From the NCBI GenBank assembly GCA_021162505.1, contig JAGGYO010000280.1, forward strand, positions 1 through 8,498: a stretch of 8,498 nt of DNA, given 5' to 3'. The position numbers and the translations under genes are program-made. Numbering within the stretch: the first letter of the stretch is position 1; every line of letters starts with the position of its first letter. This document shows, one piece after another, positions 6,636-8,498 of this stretch. Source of the DNA: a bacterium (lineage in GTDB: Bacteria; AUK180). The notes under the pieces are model-generated. The model was given only the letters and a program-made list of their open reading frames with translations. It was not told where the DNA came from and ran no database searches.

Positions 6636-7398
6636 CTTGAAGATTTTCACACATTATTTTCGCTTGAGAATAAATCTTTTCTTCAGAAATATTTTTAAGC
6701 AATTCTTTGGAGTAAATTATACCTTCAGATTTTTTTTCACCAAATAATTCACTATATTTTCTTATTGCTCTTTTTATCCATATTTTGCGAGGGCTATTAT
6801 ACAAATTTAGTATTTCTTCTATTATTTCATTTCTTTTATTAAAAAAAATATTAACAATATCAGCAATATAAGCATAATCGTTATGCTGTTTTGTTTGTTC
6901 CATTCTATCTTTACAAGAAAGCAATTTTTGAATAATAAATCTTGCAGGATGTGGTATTTGTATTACAACACCATTTTTCATTCTATATGATAATGTATTT
7001 TTTAAAAGAAGATCGGTATATCGTAAAGATTGAGCGACGAAATTCTTACCAATATATCCAACGGTTTTTCCTCTTCCTTTTAAAGGAACAATAAACTCGA
7101 TTTCGAAATATCTTCCTGTTTCATTTCGCCATTCTTCATTAACATATTTTATCATTCCCTTTTCTCCATATTCCGGTTTAAATCCTAATTTATTAATCTC
7201 TTCTTCAAAATTTAGTTCATCGGTTTTATTTTCTTTCTTTAATAAATCTATATCAAAGGTTAATAATGATGGTAAAGTTTTTTCCATTAAATGGTAAATA
7301 TAAACCGCACTGCCACCAATAATTACGAATTTAACTATAACAATGTATAGGGAATTGGTAATCTGATTTAGATAATTTTCAAAATATTTTTCAGCCAT
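6625..7398 (-). CDS. GSU2403-like nucleotidyltransferase-fold protein, probable AbiEii-type toxin
   Basis: This 257-aa protein has the DNA polymerase beta-like nucleotidyltransferase fold. It shows the GGSA glycine motif (28-31), the TFDIDLL acidic motif (47-53; D49 and D51 as metal ligands) and a third acidic candidate in YFEIEFIVPL (97-106). The stretch SLRYTDLLL (124-132), then VVIQIPHPARFIIQKLL (144-160) and a charged helix, recalls the GSU2403/PF12281 nucleotidyltransferase family. It follows the AbiEi-like gene with an 8-bp overlap (ATGGCTGA) and has no clear ribosome binding site, so translation is probably coupled. In AbiE systems the downstream nucleotidyltransferase is the toxin; MenT-type relatives modify tRNA ends using NTPs. 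Toxicity and target are inferred from arrangement and fold only. Base composition is very AT-rich: 13 of 60 bases at 7201-7260 are G or C. Its 3' end overlaps the DUF4349-like gene by 11 bp. Confidence 0.75.
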   Translation of the reverse strand: MAEKYFENYLNQITNSLYIVIVKFVIIGGSAVYIYHLMEKTLPSLLTFDIDLLKKENKTDELNFEEEINKLGFKPEYGEKGMIKYVNEEWRNETGRYFEIEFIVPLKGRGKTVGYIGKNFVAQSLRYTDLLLKNTLSYRMKNGVVIQIPHPARFIIQKLLSCKDRMEQTKQHNDYAYIADIVNIFFNKRNEIIEEILNLYNSPRKIWIKRAIRKYSELFGEKKSEGIIYSKELLKNISEEKIYSQAKIMCENLQVII

Positions 7399-8476
7399 TT
7401 AGGATTAATTTTCTCTCTATTAAATTTGCCTGTTCCTTTCCCCTATCTTTTAGATGATAGCAATCAAGGTAAAGTTGTATGAAATCAACAACATAATTTT
7501 TTATCGCAAATTCCATTCCTCTTTTTATACTTTCGGGATATTTAGCTCTCATAATTATTATATCACTTTCCCCCTTTTTGGGAACTAAATACAAATCCTT
7601 TTCAATTTGTGAAATATCATTTTGAAGATCATATAGATGTAAAGTATTTGCATTACTAAATCTTAATTTATATAGATCTGACCCAAAATGTCCGGTTAAA
7701 ATATATTTTTGGGGATTTTTTGAAACTTTTTTTATTATTTCTTTGATATGATTTTTATGATTACCAAAATATTCATAATATTGAATGTCATTATCTTCAA
7801 TATAATACTTGCCTGTCCAGAGATCAAGATATTCTTCCATTTTTACGATTCTTAATTTTTTAAATTTTTCATTTATAATAAAACCTTTCTCTCTCATAAT
7901 ATTTATCCAATTATTTGAAGTTCTTCGGGAAACCTTTGCAATTTTACTTAATTGAAAGGCATTTAATATTTCCTTTTCATGATTTTTATTGTTATGGTAA
8001 AAAAGAACTTTGAACATCCATAATTCAAGATCACTGAAATTAAAATTACTTTTTTTTTCTTCTAAAAAATATGGTTCATCTTTCCAATTTCCAAAATTTA
8101 TTTCTTTTTCTCCGATAAAACGATAAGCAAAACAATTTTTATTTTTAATTAGCAACCAAGATATTTCAGGAGACAATTTTTTAAATTTATTATCAAGACT
8201 TTTAATTTTTCTTTTATCTGCATTATCAATGATAAAAATTGATATGCCGTTATTTCTTATTTCTCTTCTTCTTAATTCTGCTTCAAGATGAACAACAGAA
8301 TGATAAAATATAGTAAAAATAATACTGTTTATATCTTTTGCATATTTGCATTTTGCAATATATTTTTTGCCATTATAATTTAAAGAAAAATCAATGTTGT
8401 CAAAATTTTTGCTAATTATTTTAAAACCAATTTTTTTAAATACAAATTCAATAAGATCATATTTTTCACTTTTCAT
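7391..8476 (-). CDS. AbiEi-like winged-helix antitoxin/regulator with N-terminal nuclease-like domain
   Basis: This 361-aa protein resembles AbiEi-family (PF09952-like) type IV antitoxins. Residues 1-120 form an alpha/beta domain whose pattern (an aspartate at 29, then GKKYIAKCK at 36-44) recalls PD-(D/E)xK folds, but the acidic residue of the (D/E)xK element is replaced by alanine, so it is probably not catalytic. A winged helix-turn-helix follows at about 150-202, with LSKIAKVSRRTSNNWINIM as its recognition region. The C-terminal domain contains ILTGHFGSDLYKLRF (259-273), YLVPKKGESDIII (296-308) and VVDFIQLYLDC followed by RGKEQA (329-350), matching the AbiEi core pattern of a tyrosine-leucine-aspartate helix and RG-x-E-A. 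It precedes and overlaps its nucleotidyltransferase partner by 8 bp, the usual antitoxin-first order. It likely represses its own promoter, which lies beyond the window; only 22 bases remain upstream, with a weak purine-rich site. Confidence 0.75.
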   Translation of the reverse strand: MKSEKYDLIEFVFKKIGFKIISKNFDNIDFSLNYNGKKYIAKCKYAKDINSIIFTIFYHSVVHLEAELRRREIRNNGISIFIIDNADKRKIKSLDNKFKKLSPEISWLLIKNKNCFAYRFIGEKEINFGNWKDEPYFLEEKKSNFNFSDLELWMFKVLFYHNNKNHEKEILNAFQLSKIAKVSRRTSNNWINIMREKGFIINEKFKKLRIVKMEEYLDLWTGKYYIEDNDIQYYEYFGNHKNHIKEIIKKVSKNPQKYILTGHFGSDLYKLRFSNANTLHLYDLQNDISQIEKDLYLVPKKGESDIIIMRAKYPESIKRGMEFAIKNYVVDFIQLYLDCYHLKDRGKEQANLIERKLILNG

Positions 8477-8498
8477 TTTATTCTCTTTTGTTTTATTA

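Noticed and set aside
1..8498. CRISPR array, insertion sequence or attachment site
   Set aside because: No regularly spaced repeats, transposase or integrase coding sequence, or tRNA-edge duplication is visible; the gene-free space is too short for an array.

Overview
The window is a compact, AT-rich bacterial chromosome segment. The housekeeping genes at the left are roughly a third G+C by eye, and the two genes at the right are poorer still. Gene content (RimO, a bacterial PgsA-type phosphatidyltransferase, FolE2, a PiT transporter with its DUF47 partner, a SuhB-like phosphatase) indicates a bacterium. Start signals are ordinary bacterial ones: a TATAAT -10, a TTGAAA -35, and GGAGG-type ribosome binding sites. 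I cannot place the organism firmly. A low-GC candidate or anaerobic phylum such as Cloacimonadota would fit, but that is only an impression.

Layout. Positions 2-1734 (+) hold the 3' part of rimO, whose beginning lies off the left edge, joined by an ATGA overlap to pgsA. Positions 1698-5427 (-) hold five genes that all overlap end to end. In transcription order they are a SuhB/IMPase-family phosphatase, a DUF47 (PhoU-like) protein, a PiT phosphate transporter, FolE2 GTP cyclohydrolase and a HAD 5'-nucleotidase. The operon runs into pgsA tail to tail with a 37-bp overlap. Positions 5428-5777 form the only real intergenic stretch. It carries two divergent promoters and a more GC-rich spacer with short repeats. 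Positions 5778-6635 (+) hold a membrane-anchored DUF4349-like protein. Positions 6625-8476 (-) hold two overlapping AT-rich genes that look like a type IV (AbiE-like) toxin-antitoxin pair: an AbiEi-type regulator followed by a GSU2403-like nucleotidyltransferase-fold protein.

How the genes may work together. PiT plus DUF47 is a recognised low-affinity phosphate uptake module. The operon places it with two phosphatases and the first enzyme of pterin/folate or queuosine-precursor synthesis, all tightly coupled in translation. The two right-hand genes probably form a self-contained defence or addiction module acquired separately. The most interesting items are this AbiE-like pair with its degenerate nuclease-like N-terminal domain, the unusual five-gene overlapping operon whose promoter seems to give a leaderless message, and the odd spacer between the divergent promoters.
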